Below, one piece after another: positions 11,935 through 25,623 of a DNA stretch of 64,000 nucleotides (positions within the stretch are counted from its first letter, which is position 1; every line of letters begins with the position of its first letter). The DNA comes from Auanema rhodensis (lineage: Eukaryota > Nematoda > Chromadorea > Rhabditida > Rhabditidae). The notes under the pieces were generated by a model that was not told where the DNA came from, did not search any database, and saw only the letters and a program-made list of their open reading frames with translations. Both the position numbers and the translations under genes were made by a program. Location: assembly GCA_964057225.1 (NCBI GenBank), contig OZ059896.1, forward strand, positions 1,736,001 through 1,800,000, given 5' to 3'.

Positions 11935-14900
11935 TTTAGCTTTTCTCAATGTAGTATAGTGCATTCGATGCGGATTTTTAAGCTGCGTCGATCTGTGTTA
12001 TCAGATTTGCGCTAGCTTAAAAATGCACCGAGATATCAACTGATATAAGTTCACACTTATATCCTCGATTTTCACCCTGAAGAATTAATTTTTTCGTTGA
12101 ATAACATTGTCTATCGTTTTTGCCTTGAAAAAAGGAATCTAAAAACATCTACTTTTTGCTAAATTATTTTGAAATTTTTCGAAAAAATTTTTGTCAAAAT
12201 GTTTTTGGAAGCAATTTTGAGTGTACATGGAAACTCAACATACACTAATGCATCATTTTTCAAACGATCATAACTAATTTTTGTATTTAGCTTTTCTCAA
12301 TGTTATATAGTGCATTCGATGCGGATTTTTAAGCTGCGTCGATCTGTGTTATCAGATTTGCGCTAGCTTAAAAATGCACCGAGATATCAACTGATATAAG
12401 TTCACACTTATATCCTCGATTTTCACCCTGAAGAATTAATTTTTTCGTTGAATAACATTGTCTATCGTTTTTGCCTTGAAAAAAGGAATCTAAAAACATC
12501 TACTTTTTGCTAAATTATTTTGAAATTTTTCGAAAAAATTTTTGTCAAAATGTTTTTGGAAGCAATTTTGAGTGTACATGGAAACTCAACATACACTAAT
12601 GCATCATTTTTCAAACGATCATAACTAATTTTTGTATTTAGCTTTTCTCAATGTTATATAGTGCATTCGATGCGGATTTTTAAGCTGCGTCGATCTGTGT
12701 TATCAGATTTGCGCTAGCTTAAAAATGCACCGAGATATCAACTGATATAAGTTCACACATATATCCTCGATTTTCACCCTGAAGAATTAATTTTTTCGTT
12801 GAATAACATTGTCCATCGTTTTTGCCTTGAAAAAAGGAATCTAAAAACAACTACTTTTTGCTAAATTATTCTCAAATTTTTCGAAAAAATTTTTGTCAAA
12901 ATGTTTTTGGAAGCAATTTTGAGTGTACATGGAAACTCAACATACACTAATGCATCATTTTTCAAACGATCATAACTAATTTTTGTATTTAGCTTTTCTC
13001 AATGTAGTATAGTGCATTCGATGCGGATTTTTAAGCTGCGTCGATCTGTGTTATCAGATTTGCGCTAGCTTAAAAATGCACCGAGATATCAACTGATATA
13101 AGTTCACACTTATATTCTCGATTTTCACCCTGAAGAAATAATTTTTTCGTTGAATAACATTGTCCATCGTTTTTGCCTTGAAAAAAGGAATCTAAAAACA
13201 TCTACTTTTTGCTAAATTATTCTCAAATTTTTCGAAAAAATTTTTGTCAAAATGTTTTTGGAAGCAATTTTGAGTGTACATGGAAACTCAACATACACTA
13301 ATGCATCATTTTTCAAACGATCATAACTAATTTTTGTATTTAGCTTTTCTCAATGTAGTATAGTGCATTCGATGCGGATTTTTAAGCTGCGTCGATCTGT
13401 GTTATCAGATTTGCGCTAGCTTAAAAATGCACCGAGATATCAACTGATATAAGTTCACACTTATATCCTCGATTTTCACCCTGAAGAATTAATTTTTTCG
13501 TTGAATAACATTGTCTATCGTTTTTGCCTTGAAAAAAGGAATCTAAAAACATCTACTTTTTGCTAAATTATTTTGAAATTTTTCGAAAAAATTTTTGTCA
13601 AAATGTTTTTGGAAGCAATTTTGAGTGTACATGGAAACTCAACATACACTAATGCATCATTTTTCAAACGATCATAACTAATTTTTGTATTTAGCTTTTC
13701 TCAATGTTATATAGTGCATTCGATGCGGATTTTTAAGCTGCGTCGATCTGTGTTATCAGATTTGCGCTAGCTTAAAAATGCACCGAGATATCAACTGATA
13801 TAAGTTCACACATATATCCTCGATTTTCACCCTGAAGAATTAATTTTTTCGTTGAATAACATTGTCCATCGTTTTTGCCTTGAAAAAAGGAATCTAAAAA
13901 CAACTACTTTTTGCTAAATTATTCTCAAATTTTTCGAAAAAATTTTTGTCAAAATGTTTTTGGAAGCAATTTTGAGTGTACATGGAAACTCAACATACAC
14001 TAATGCATCATTTTTCAAACGATCATAACTAATTTTTGTATTCAGCTTTTCTCAATGTAGTATAGTGCATTCGATGCGGATTTTTAAGCTGCGTCGATCT
14101 GTGTTATCAGATTTGCGCTAGCTTAAAAATGCACCGAGATATCAACTGATATAAGTTCACACATATATCCTCGATTTTCACCCTGAAGAATTAATTTTTT
14201 CGTTGAATAACATTGTCCATCGTTTTTGCCTTGAAAAAAGGAATCTAAAAACAACTACTTTTTGCTAAATTATTCTCAAATTTTTCGAAAAAATTTTTGT
14301 CAAAATGTTTTTGGAAGCAATTTTGAGTGTACATGGAAACTCAACATACACTAATGCATCATTTTTCAAACGATCATAACTAATTTTTGTATTTAGCTTT
14401 TCTCAATGTAGTATAGTGCATTCGATGCGGATTTTTAAGCTGCGTCGATCTGTGTTATCAGATTTGCGCTAGCTTAAAAATGCACCGAGATATCAACTGA
14501 TATAAGTTCACACTTATATTCTCGATTTTCACCCTGAAGAAATAATTTTTTCGTTGAATAACATTGTCCATCGTTTTTGCCTTGAAAAAAGGAATCTAAA
14601 AACATCTACTTTTTGCTAAATTATTCTCAAATTTTTCGAAAAAATTTTTGTCAAAATGTTTTTGGAAGCAATTTTGAGTGTACATGGAAACTCAACATAC
14701 ACTAATGCATCATTTTTCAAACGATCATAACTAATTTTTGTATTTAGCTTTTCTCAATGTAGTATAGTGCATTCGATGCGGATTTTTAAGCTGCGTCGAT
14801 CTGTGTTATCAGATTTGCGCTAGCTTAAAAATGCACCGAGATATCAACTGATATAAGTTCACACTTATATCCTCGATTTTCACCCTGAAGAATTAATTTT

Positions 14901-16848
14901 TTCGTTGAATAACATTGTCTATCGTTTTTGCCTTGAAAAAAGGAATCTAAAAACATCTACTTTTTGCTAAATTATTTTGAAATTTTTCGAAAAAATTTTT
15001 GTCAAAATGTTTTTGGAAGCAATTTTGAGTGTACATGGAAACTCAACATACACTAATGCATCATTTTTCAAACGATCATAACTAATTTTTGTATTTAGCT
15101 TTTCTCAATGTTATATAGTGCATTCGATGCGGATTTTTAAGCTGCGTCGATCTGTGTTATCAGATTTGCGCTAGCTTAAAAATGCACCGAGATATCAACT
15201 GATATAAGTTCACACATATATCCTCGATTTTCACCCTGAAGAATTAATTTTTTCGTTGAATAACATTGTCCATCGTTTTTGCCTTGAAAAAAGGAATCTA
15301 AAAACAACTACTTTTTGCTAAATTATTCTCAAATTTTTCGAAAAAATTTTTGTCAAAATGTTTTTGGAAGCAATTTTGAGTGTACATGGAAACTCAACAT
15401 ACACTAATGCATCATTTTTCAAACGATCATAACTAATTTTTGTATTCAGCTTTTTTCAATGTAGTATAGTGCATTCGATGCGGATTTTCAAGCTGCGTCG
15501 ATCTGTGTTATCAGATTTGCGCTAGCTTAAAAATGCACCGAGATATCAACTGATATAAGTTCACACTTATATCCTCGATTTTCACCCTGAAGAATTAATT
15601 TTTTCGTTGAATAACATTGTCTATCGTTTTTGCCTTGAAAAAAGGAATCTAAAAACATCTACTTTTTGCTAAATTATTTTGAAATTTTTCGAAAAAATTT
15701 TTGTCAAAATGTTTTTGGAAGCAATTTTGAGTGTACATGGAAACTCAACATACACTAATGCATCATTTTTCAAACGATCATAACTAATTTTTGTATTTAG
15801 CTTTTCTCAATGTAGTATAGTGCATTCGATGCGGATTTTTAAGCTGCGTCGATCTGTGTTATCAGATTTGCGCTAGCTTAAAAATGCACCGAGATATCAA
15901 CTGATATAAGTTCACACTTATATTCTCGATTTTCACCCTGAAGAAATAATTTTTTCGTTGAATAACATTGTCCATCGTTTTTGCCTTGAAAAAAGGAATC
16001 TAAAAACATCTACTTTTTGCTAAATTATTCTCAAATTTTTCGAAAAAATTTTTGTCAAAATGTTTTTGGAAGCAATTTTGAGTGTACATGGAAACTCAAC
16101 ATACACTAATGCATCATTTTTCAAACGATCATAACTAATTTTTGTATTTAGCTTTTCTCAATGTAGTATAGTGCATTCGATGCGGATTTTTAAGCTGCGT
16201 CGATCTGTGTTATCAGATTTGCGCTAGCTTAAAAATGCACCGAGATATCAACTGATATAAGTTCACACTTATATCCTCGATTTTCACCCTGAAGAATTAA
16301 TTTTTTCGTTGAATAACATTGTCTATCGTTTTTGCCTTGAAAAAAGGAATCTAAAAACATCTACTTTTTGCTAAATTATTTTGAAATTTTTCGAAAAAAT
16401 TTTTGTCAAAATGTTTTTGGAAGCAATTTTGAGTGTACATGGAAACTCAACATACACTAATGCATCATTTTTCAAACGATCATAACTAATTTTTGTATTT
16501 AGCTTTTCTCAATGTTATATAGTGCATTCGATGCGGATTTTTAAGCTGCGTCGATCTGTGTTATCAGATTTGCGCTAGCTTAAAAATGCACCGAGATATC
16601 AACTGATATAAGTTCACACATATATCCTCGATTTTCACCCTGAAGAATTAATTTTTTCGTTGAATAACATTGTCCATCGTTTTTGCCTTGAAAAAAGGAA
16701 TCTAAAAACAACTACTTTTTGCTAAATTATTCTCAAATTTTTCGAAAAAATTTTTGTCAAAATGTTTTTGGAAGCAATTTTGAGTGTACATGGAAACTCA
16801 ACATACACTAATGCATCATTTTTCAAACGATCATAACTAATTTTTGTA
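11935..16848. repeat. Zone 3: four-monomer HOR (A*, G', X, H)
   Basis: The 14 monomers have a 1404-bp period. A* (type A with C178T) is at 11935, 13339, 14743 and 16147. G' is at 12637, 13690, 15094 and 16498. H (C129T, T151A with T235C, G237C) is at 12988, 14392 and 15796. The third slot varies: at 14041 it has a ttcag start with T123A and T214A, and at 15445 it is a mosaic of B-like start, T45C and C178T. The first period is irregular (A* G G' H). Confidence 0.85.
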
Positions 16849-18252
16849 TTCAGCTTTTTTCAATGTAGTATAGTGCATTCGATGCGGATTTTTATGCTGC
16901 GTCGATCTGTGTTATCAGATTTGCGCTAGCTTAAAAATGCACCGAGATATCAACTGATATAAGTTTACACTTATATCCTCGATTTTCACCCTGAAGAAAT
17001 AATTTTTTCGTTGAATAACATTGTCCATCGTTTTTGCCTTGAAAAAAGGAATCTAAAAACATCTACTTTTTGCTAAATTATTTTGAAATTTTTCGAAAAA
17101 ATTTTTGTCAAAATGTTTTTGGAAGCAATTTTGAGTGTACATGGAAACTCAACATACACTAATGCATCATTTTTCAAACGATCATAACTAATTTTTGTAT
17201 TTAGCTTTTCTCAATGTAATATAGTGCATTCGATGCGGATTTTCAAGCTGCGTCGATCTGTGTTATCCGATTTGCGCTAGCTTAAAAATGCACCGAGATA
17301 TCAACTGATATAAGTTCACACTTATATCCTCGATTTTCACCCTGAAGAATTAATTTTTTCGTTGAATAACATTGTCCATCGTTTTTGCCTTGAAAAAAGG
17401 AATCTAAAAACATCTACTTTTTGCTAAATTATTCTGAAATTTTTCGAAAAAATTTTTGTCAAAATGTTTTTGGAAGCAATTTTGAGTGTACATGGAAACT
17501 CAACATACACTAATGCATCATTTTTCAAACGATCATAACTAATTTTTGTATTAAGCGTTTCTCAATGTTGTATAGTGCATTCGATGCGGATTTTTAAGCT
17601 GCGTCGATCTGTACTATCAGATTTGCGCTAGCTTGAAAATGCACCGAGATATCAACTGATATAAGTTCACACCTATATCCTCGATTTTCACCCTGAAGAA
17701 TTAATTTTTTCGTTGAATAACATTGTCTATCGTTTTTGCCTTGAAAAAAGGAATCTAAAAACATCTACTTTTTGCTAAATTATTCTCAAATTTTTCGAAA
17801 AAATTTTTGTCAAAATGTTTTTGGAAGCAATTTTGAGTGTACATGGAAACTCAACATACACTAATGCATCATTTTTCAAACGATCATAACTAATTTTTGT
17901 ATTAAGCGTTTCTCAATGTAGTATAGTGCATTCGATGCGGATTTTTAAGCTGCGTCGATCTGTGTTATCAGATTTGCGCTAGCTTAAAAATGCACCGAGA
18001 TATCAACTGATATAAGTTCACACTTATATTCTCGATTTTCACCCTGAAGAAATAATTTTTTCGTTGAATAACATTGTCCATCGTTTTTGCCTTGAAAAAA
18101 GAAATCTAAAAACATCTACTTTTTGCTAAATTATTTTGAAATTTTTCGAAAAAATTTTTGTCAAAATGTTTTTGGAAGCAATTTTGAGTGTACATGGAAA
18201 CTCAACATACACTAATGCATCATTTTTCAAACGATCATAACTAATTTTTGTA

Positions 18253-20358
18253 TTCAGCTTTTTTCAATGTAGTATAGTGCATTCGATGCGGATTTTTATG
18301 CTGCGTCGATCTGTGTTATCAGATTTGCGCTAGCTTAAAAATGCACCGAGATATCAACTGATATAAGTTTACACTTATATCCTCGATTTTCACCCTGAAG
18401 AAATAATTTTTTCGTTGAATAACATTGTCCATCGTTTTTGCCTTGAAAAAAGGAATCTAAAAACATCTACTTTTTGCTAAATTATTTTGAAATTTTTCGA
18501 AAAAATTTTTGTCAAAATGTTTTTGGAAGCAATTTTGAGTGTACATGGAAACTCAACATACACTAATGCATCATTTTTCAAACGATCATAACTAATTTTT
18601 GTATTTAGCTTTTCTCAATGTAATATAGTGCATTCGATGCGGATTTTTAAGCTGCGTCGATCTGTGTTATCAGATTTGCGCTAGCTTAAAAATGCACCGA
18701 GATATCAACTGATATAAGTTCACACTTATATCCTCGATTTTCACCCTGAAGAATTAATTTTTTCGTTGAATAACATTGTCCATCGTTTTTGCCTTGAAAA
18801 AAGGAATCTAAAAACATCTATTTTTTGCTAAATTATTTTGAAATTTTTCGAAAAAATTTTTGTCAAAATGTTTTTGGAAGCAATTTTGAGTGTACATGGA
18901 AACTCAACATACACTAATGCATCATTTTTCAAACGATCATAACTAATTTTTGTATTAAGCGTTTCTCAATGTTGTATAGTGCACTCGATGCGGATTTTTA
19001 AGCTGCGTCGATCTGTACTATCAGATTTGCGCTAGCTTGAAAATGCACCGAGATATCAACTGATATAAGTTCACACCTATATCCTCGATTTTCACCCTGA
19101 AGAATTAATTTTTTCGTTGAATAACATTGTCTATCGTTTTTGCCTTGAAAAAAGGAATCTAAAAACATCTACTTTTTGCTAAATTATTCTCAAATTTTTC
19201 GAAAAAATTTTTGTCAAAATGTTTTTGGAAGCAATTTTGAGTGTACATGGAAACTCAACATACACTAATGCATCATTTTTCAAACGATCATAACTAATTT
19301 TTGTATTTAGCTTTTCTCAATGTAATATAGTGCATTCGATGCGGATTTTCAAGCTGCGTCGATCTGTGTTATCAGATTTGCGCTAGCTTAAAAATGCACC
19401 GAGATATCAACTGATATAAGTTCACACTTATATCCTCGATTTTCACCCTGAAGAATTAATTTTTTCGTTGAATAACATTGTCCATCGTTTTTGCCTTGAA
19501 AAAAGGAATCTAAAAACATCTACTTTTTGCTAAATTATTTTGAAATTTTTCGAAAAAATTTTTGTCAAAATGTTTTTGGAAGCAATTTTGAGTGTACATG
19601 GAAACTCAACATACACTAATGCATCATTTTTCAAACGATCATAACTAATTTTTGTATTAAGCGTTTCTCAATGTTGTATAGTGCATTCGATGCGGATTTT
19701 TAAGCTGCGTCGATCTGTACTATCAGATTTGCGCTAGCTTGAAAATGCACCGAGATATCAACTGATATAAGTTCACACCTATATCCTCGATTTTCACCCT
19801 GAAGAATTAATTTTTTCGTTGAATAACATTGTCTATCGTTTTTGCCTTGAAAAAAGGAATCTAAAAACATCTACTTTTTGCTAAATTATTCTCAAATTTT
19901 TCGAAAAAATTTTTGTCAAAATGTTTTTGGAAGCAATTTTGAGTGTACATGGAAACTCAACATACACTAATGCATCATTTTTCAAACGATCATAACTAAT
20001 TTTTGTATTAAGCGTTTCTTAATGTAGTATAGTGCATTCGATGCGGATTTTTAAGCTGCGTCGATCTGTGTTATCAGATTTGCGCTAGCTTAAAAATGCA
20101 CCGAGATATCAACTGATATAAGTTCACACTTATATTCTCGATTTTCACCCTGAAGAAATAATTTTTTCGTTGAATAACATTGTCCATCGTTTTTGCCTTG
20201 AAAAAAGAAATCTAAAAACATCTACTTTTTGCTAAATTATCTTGAAATTTTTCGAAAAAATTTTTGTCAAAATGTTTTTGGAAGCAATTTTGAGTGTACA
20301 TGGAAACTCAACATACACTAATGCATCATTTTTCAAACGATCATAACTAATTTTTGTA
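18253..20358. repeat. Expanded HOR unit B-D-E-D-E-I, first instance
   Basis: Six monomers (2106 bp) in place of four. The D-E dimer is present twice. The first D here lacks T45C, and the first E has gcactcg in place of gcattcg near 18979, so the two dimers are not exact copies. The I unit at 20008 has C13T and T234C. Confidence 0.8.
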
Positions 20359-22464
20359 TTCAGCTTTTTTCAATGTAGTATAGTGCATTCGATGCGGATT
20401 TTTATGCTGCGTCGATCTGTGTTATCAGATTTGCGCTAGCTTAAAAATGCACCGAGATATCAACTGATATAAGTTTACACTTATATCCTCGATTTTCACC
20501 CTGAAGAAATAATTTTTTCGTTGAATAACATTGTCCATCGTTTTTGCCTTGAAAAAAGGAATCTAAAAACATCTACTTTTTGCTAAATTATTTTGAAATT
20601 TTTCGAAAAAATTTTTGTCAAAATGTTTTTGGAAGCAATTTTGAGTGTACATGGAAACTCAACATACACTAATGCATCATTTTTCAAACGATCATAACTA
20701 ATTTTTGTATTTAGCTTTTCTCAATGTAATATAGTGCATTCGATGCGGATTTTCAAGCTGCGTCGATCTGTGTTATCAGATTTGCGCTAGCTTAAAAATG
20801 CACCGAGATATCAACTGATATAAGTTCACACTTATATCCTCGATTTTCACCCTGAAGAATTAATTTTTTCGTTGAATAACATTGTCCATCGTTTTTGCCT
20901 TGAAAAAAGGAATCTAAAAACATCTACTTTTTGCTAAATTATTTTGAAATTTTTCGAAAAAATTTTTGTCAAAATGTTTTTGGAAGCAATTTTGAGTGTA
21001 CATGGAAACTCAACATACACTAATGCATCATTTTTCAAACGATCATAACTAATTTTTGTATTAAGCGTTTCTCAATGTTGTATAGTGCATTCGATGCGGA
21101 TTTTTAAGCTGCGTCGATCTGTACTATCAGATTTGCGCTAGCTTGAAAATGCACCGAGATATCAACTGATATAAGTTCACACCTATATCCTCGATTTTCA
21201 CCCTGAAGAATTAATTTTTTCGTTGAATAACATTGTCTATCGTTTTTGCCTTGAAAAAAGGAATCTAAAAACATCTACTTTTTGCTAAATTATTCTCAAA
21301 TTTTTCGAAAAAATTTTTGTCAAAATGTTTTTGGAAGCAATTTTGAGTGTACATGGAAACTCAACATACACTAATGCATCATTTTTCAAACGATCATAAC
21401 TAATTTTTGTATTAAGCGTTTCTCAATGTAGTATAGTGCATTCGATGCGGATTTTTAAGCTGCGTCGATCTGTGTTATCAGATTTGCGCTAGCTTAAAAA
21501 TGCACCGAGATATCAACTGATATAAGTTCACACTTATATTCTCGATTTTCACCCTGAAGAAATAATTTTTTCGTTGAATAACATTGTCCATCGTTTTTGC
21601 CTTGAAAAAAGAAATCTAAAAACATCTACTTTTTGCTAAATTATTTTGAAATTTTTCGAAAAAATTTTTGTCAAAATGTTTTTGGAAGCAATTTTGAGTG
21701 TACATGGAAACTCAACATACACTAATGCATCATTTTTCAAACGATCATAACTAATTTTTGTATTTAGCTTTTTTCAATGTAGTATAGTGCATTCGATGCG
21801 GATTTTTATGCTGCGTCGATCTGTGTTATCAGATTTGCGCTAGCTTAAAAATGCACCGAGATATCAACTGATATAAGTTTACACTTATATCCTCGATTTT
21901 CACCCTGAAGAAATAATTTTTTCGTTGAATAACATTGTCCATCGTTTTTGCCTTGAAAAAAGGAATCTAAAAACATCTACTTTTTGCTAAATTATTTTGA
22001 AATTTTTCGAAAAAATTTTTGTCAAAATGTTTTTGGAAGCAATTTTGAGTGTACATGGAAACTCAACATACACTAATGCATCATTTTTCAAACGATCATA
22101 ACTAATTTTTGTATTTAGCTTTTCTCAATGTAGTATAGTGCATTCGATGCGGATTTTTATGCTGCGTCGATCTGTGTTATCAGATTTGCGCTAGCTTAAA
22201 AATGCACCGAGATATCAACTGATATAAGTTTACACTTATATCCTCGATTTTCACCCTGAAGAAATAATTTTTTCGTTGAATAACATTGTCCATCGTTTTT
22301 GCCTTGAAAAAAGGAATCTAAAAACATCTACTTTTTGCTAAATTATTTTGAAATTTTTCGAAAAAATTTTTGTCAAAATGTTTTTGGAAGCAATTTTGAG
22401 TGTACATGGAAACTCAACATACACTAATGCATCATTTTTCAAACGATCATAACTAATTTTTGTA

Positions 22465-22815
22465 TTTAGCTTTTCTCAATGTAGTATAGTGCATTCGATG
22501 CGGATTTTTATGCTGCGTCGATCTGTGTTATCAGATTTGCGCTAGCTTAAAAATGCACCGAGATATCAACTGATATAAGTTCACACCTATATCCTCGATT
22601 TTCACCCTGAAGAATTAATTTTTTCGTTGAATAACATTGTCTATCGTTTTTGCCTTGAAAAAAGGAATCTAAAAACATCTACTTTTTGCTAAATTATTTT
22701 GAAATTTTTCGAAAAAATTTTTGTCAAAATGTTTTTGGAAGCAATTTTGAGTGTACATGGAAACTCAACATACACTAATGCATCATTTTTCAAACGATCA
22801 TAACTAATTTTTGTA
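22465..22815. repeat. Mosaic monomer with A start, B middle and E end
   Basis: The unit starts like A (tttagc, C11, G20), carries the B-type A47T, then shows the E/F-type T123C and C178T with T151. The neighbour at 22114 is likewise A at the start and B from position 47 on. Such combinations indicate exchange or gene conversion inside the 351-bp unit. Confidence 0.75.
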
Positions 22816-23517
22816 TTAAGCGTTTCTCAATGTTGTATAGTGCATTCGATGCGGATTTTTAAGCTGCGTCGATCTGTACTATCAGATTTGCGCTAGCTTG
22901 AAAATGCACCGAGATATCAACTGATATAAGTTCACACCTATATCCTCGATTTTCACCCTGAAGAATTAATTTTTTCGTTGAATAACATTGTCTATCGTTT
23001 TTGCCTTGAAAAAAGGAATCTAAAAACATCTACTTTTTGCTAAATTATTCTCAAATTTTTCGAAAAAATTTTTGTCAAAATGTTTTTGGAAGCAATTTTG
23101 AGTGTACATGGAAACTCAACATACACTAATGCATCATTTTTCAAACGATCATAACTAATTTTTGTATTAAGCGTTTCTCAATGTAGTATAGTGCATTCGA
23201 TGCGGATTTTTAAGCTGCGTCGATCTGTGTTATCAGATTTGCGCTAGCTTAAAAATGCACCGAGATATCAACTGATATAAGTTCACACTTATATTCTCGA
23301 TTTTCACCCTGAAGAAATAATTTTTTCGTTGAATAACATTGTCCATCGTTTTTGCCTTGAAAAAAGAAATCTAAAAACATCTACTTTTTGCTAAATTATT
23401 TTGAAATTTTTCGAAAAAATTTTTGTCAAAATGTTTTTGGAAGCAATTTTGAGTGTACATGGAAACTCAACATACACTAATGCATCATTTTTCAAACGAT
23501 CATAACTAATTTTTGTA

Positions 23518-25623
23518 TTTAGCTTTTTTCAATGTAGTATAGTGCATTCGATGCGGATTTTTATGCTGCGTCGATCTGTGTTATCAGATTTGCGCTAGCT
23601 TAAAAATGCACCGAGATATCAACTGATATAAGTTTACACTTATATCCTCGATTTTCACCCTGAAGAAATAATTTTTTCGTTGAATAACATTGTCCATCGT
23701 TTTTGCCTTGAAAAAAGGAATCTAAAAACATCTACTTTTTGCTAAATTATTTTGAAATTTTTCGAAAAAATTTTTGTCAAAATGTTTTTGGAAGCAATTT
23801 TGAGTGTACATGGAAACTCAACATACACTAATGCATCATTTTTCAAACGATCATAACTAATTTTTGTATTTAGCTTTTCTCAATGTAATATAGTGCATTC
23901 GATGCGGATTTTCAAGCTGCGTCGATCTGTGTTATCAGATTTGCGCTAGCTTAAAAATGCACCGAGATATCAACTGATATAAGTTCACACTTATATCCTC
24001 GATTTTCACCCTGAAGAATTAATTTTTTCGTTGAATAACATTGTCCATCGTTTTTGCCTTGAAAAAAGGAATCTAAAAACATCTACTTTTTGCTAAATTA
24101 TTTTGAAATTTTTCGAAAAAATTTTTGTCAAAATGTTTTTGGAAGCAATTTTGAGTGTACATGGAAACTCAACATACACTAATGCATCATTTTTCAAACG
24201 ATCATAACTAATTTTTGTATTAAGCGTTTCTCAATGTTGTATAGTGCATTCGATGCGGATTTTTAAGCTGCGTCGATCTGTACTATCAGATTTGCGCTAG
24301 CTTGAAAATGCACCGAGATATCAACTGATATAAGTTCACACCTATATCCTCGATTTTCACCCTGAAGAATTAATTTTTTCGTTGAATAACATTGTCTATC
24401 GTTTTTGCCTTGAAAAAAGGAATCTAAAAACATCTACTTTTTGCTAAATTATTCTCAAATTTTTCGAAAAAATTTTTGTCAAAATGTTTTTGGAAGCAAT
24501 TTTGAGTGTACATGGAAACTCAACATACACTAATGCATCATTTTTCAAACGATCATAACTAATTTTTCTATTTAGCTTTTCTCAATGTAATATAGTGCAT
24601 TCGATGCGGATTTTCAAGCTGCGTCGATCTGTGTTATCAGATTTGCGCTAGCTTAAAAATGCACCGAGATATCAACTGATATAAGTTCACACTTATATCC
24701 TCGATTTTCACCCTGAAGAATTAATTTTTTCGTTGAATAACATTGTCCATCGTTTTTGCCTTGAAAAAAGGAATCTAAAAACATCTACTTTTTGCTAAAT
24801 TATTTTGAAATTTTTCGAAAAAATTTTTGTCAAAATGTTTTTGGAAGCAATTTTGAGTGTACATGGAAACTCAACATACACTAATGCATCATTTTTCAAA
24901 CGATCATAACTAATTTTTGTATTAAGCGTTTCTCAATGTTGTATAGTGCATTCGATGCGGATTTTTAAGCTGCGTCGATCTGTACTATCAGATTTGCGCT
25001 AGCTTGAAAATGCACCGAGATATCAACTGATATAAGTTCACACCTATATCCTCGATTTTCACCCTGAAGAATTAATTTTTTCGTTGAATAACATTGTCTA
25101 TCGTTTTTGCCTTGAAAAAAGGAATCTAAAAACATCTACTTTTTGCTAAATTATTCTCAAATTTTTCGAAAAAATTTTTGTCAAAATGTTTTTGGAAGCA
25201 ATTTTGAGTGTACATGGAAACTCAACATACACTAATGCATCATTTTTCAAACGATCATAACTAATTTTTGTATTAAGCGTTTCTCAATGTAGTATAGTGC
25301 ATTCGATGCGGATTTTTAAGCTGCGTCGATCTGTGTTATCAGATTTGCGCTAGCTTAAAAATGCACCGAGATATCAACTGATATAAGTTCACACTTATAT
25401 TCTCGATTTTCACCCTGAAGAAATAATTTTTTCGTTGAATAACATTGTCCATCGTTTTTGCCTTGAAAAAAGAAATCTAAAAACATCTACTTTTTGCTAA
25501 ATTATTTTGAAATTTTTCGAAAAAATTTTTGTCAAAATGTTTTTGGAAGCAATTTTGAGTGTACATGGAAACTCAACATACACTAATGCATCATTTTTCA
25601 AACGATCATAACTAATTTTTGTA
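23518..25623. repeat. Expanded HOR unit B-D-E-D-E-I, second instance
   Basis: The same six-monomer order lies 15 monomers (5265 bp) downstream of the first. It has a ttt-start B unit and a private G349C at 24568 between its two D-E dimers. It could be a copy of the first or an independent dimer expansion; the private changes differ between the two. Confidence 0.8.
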
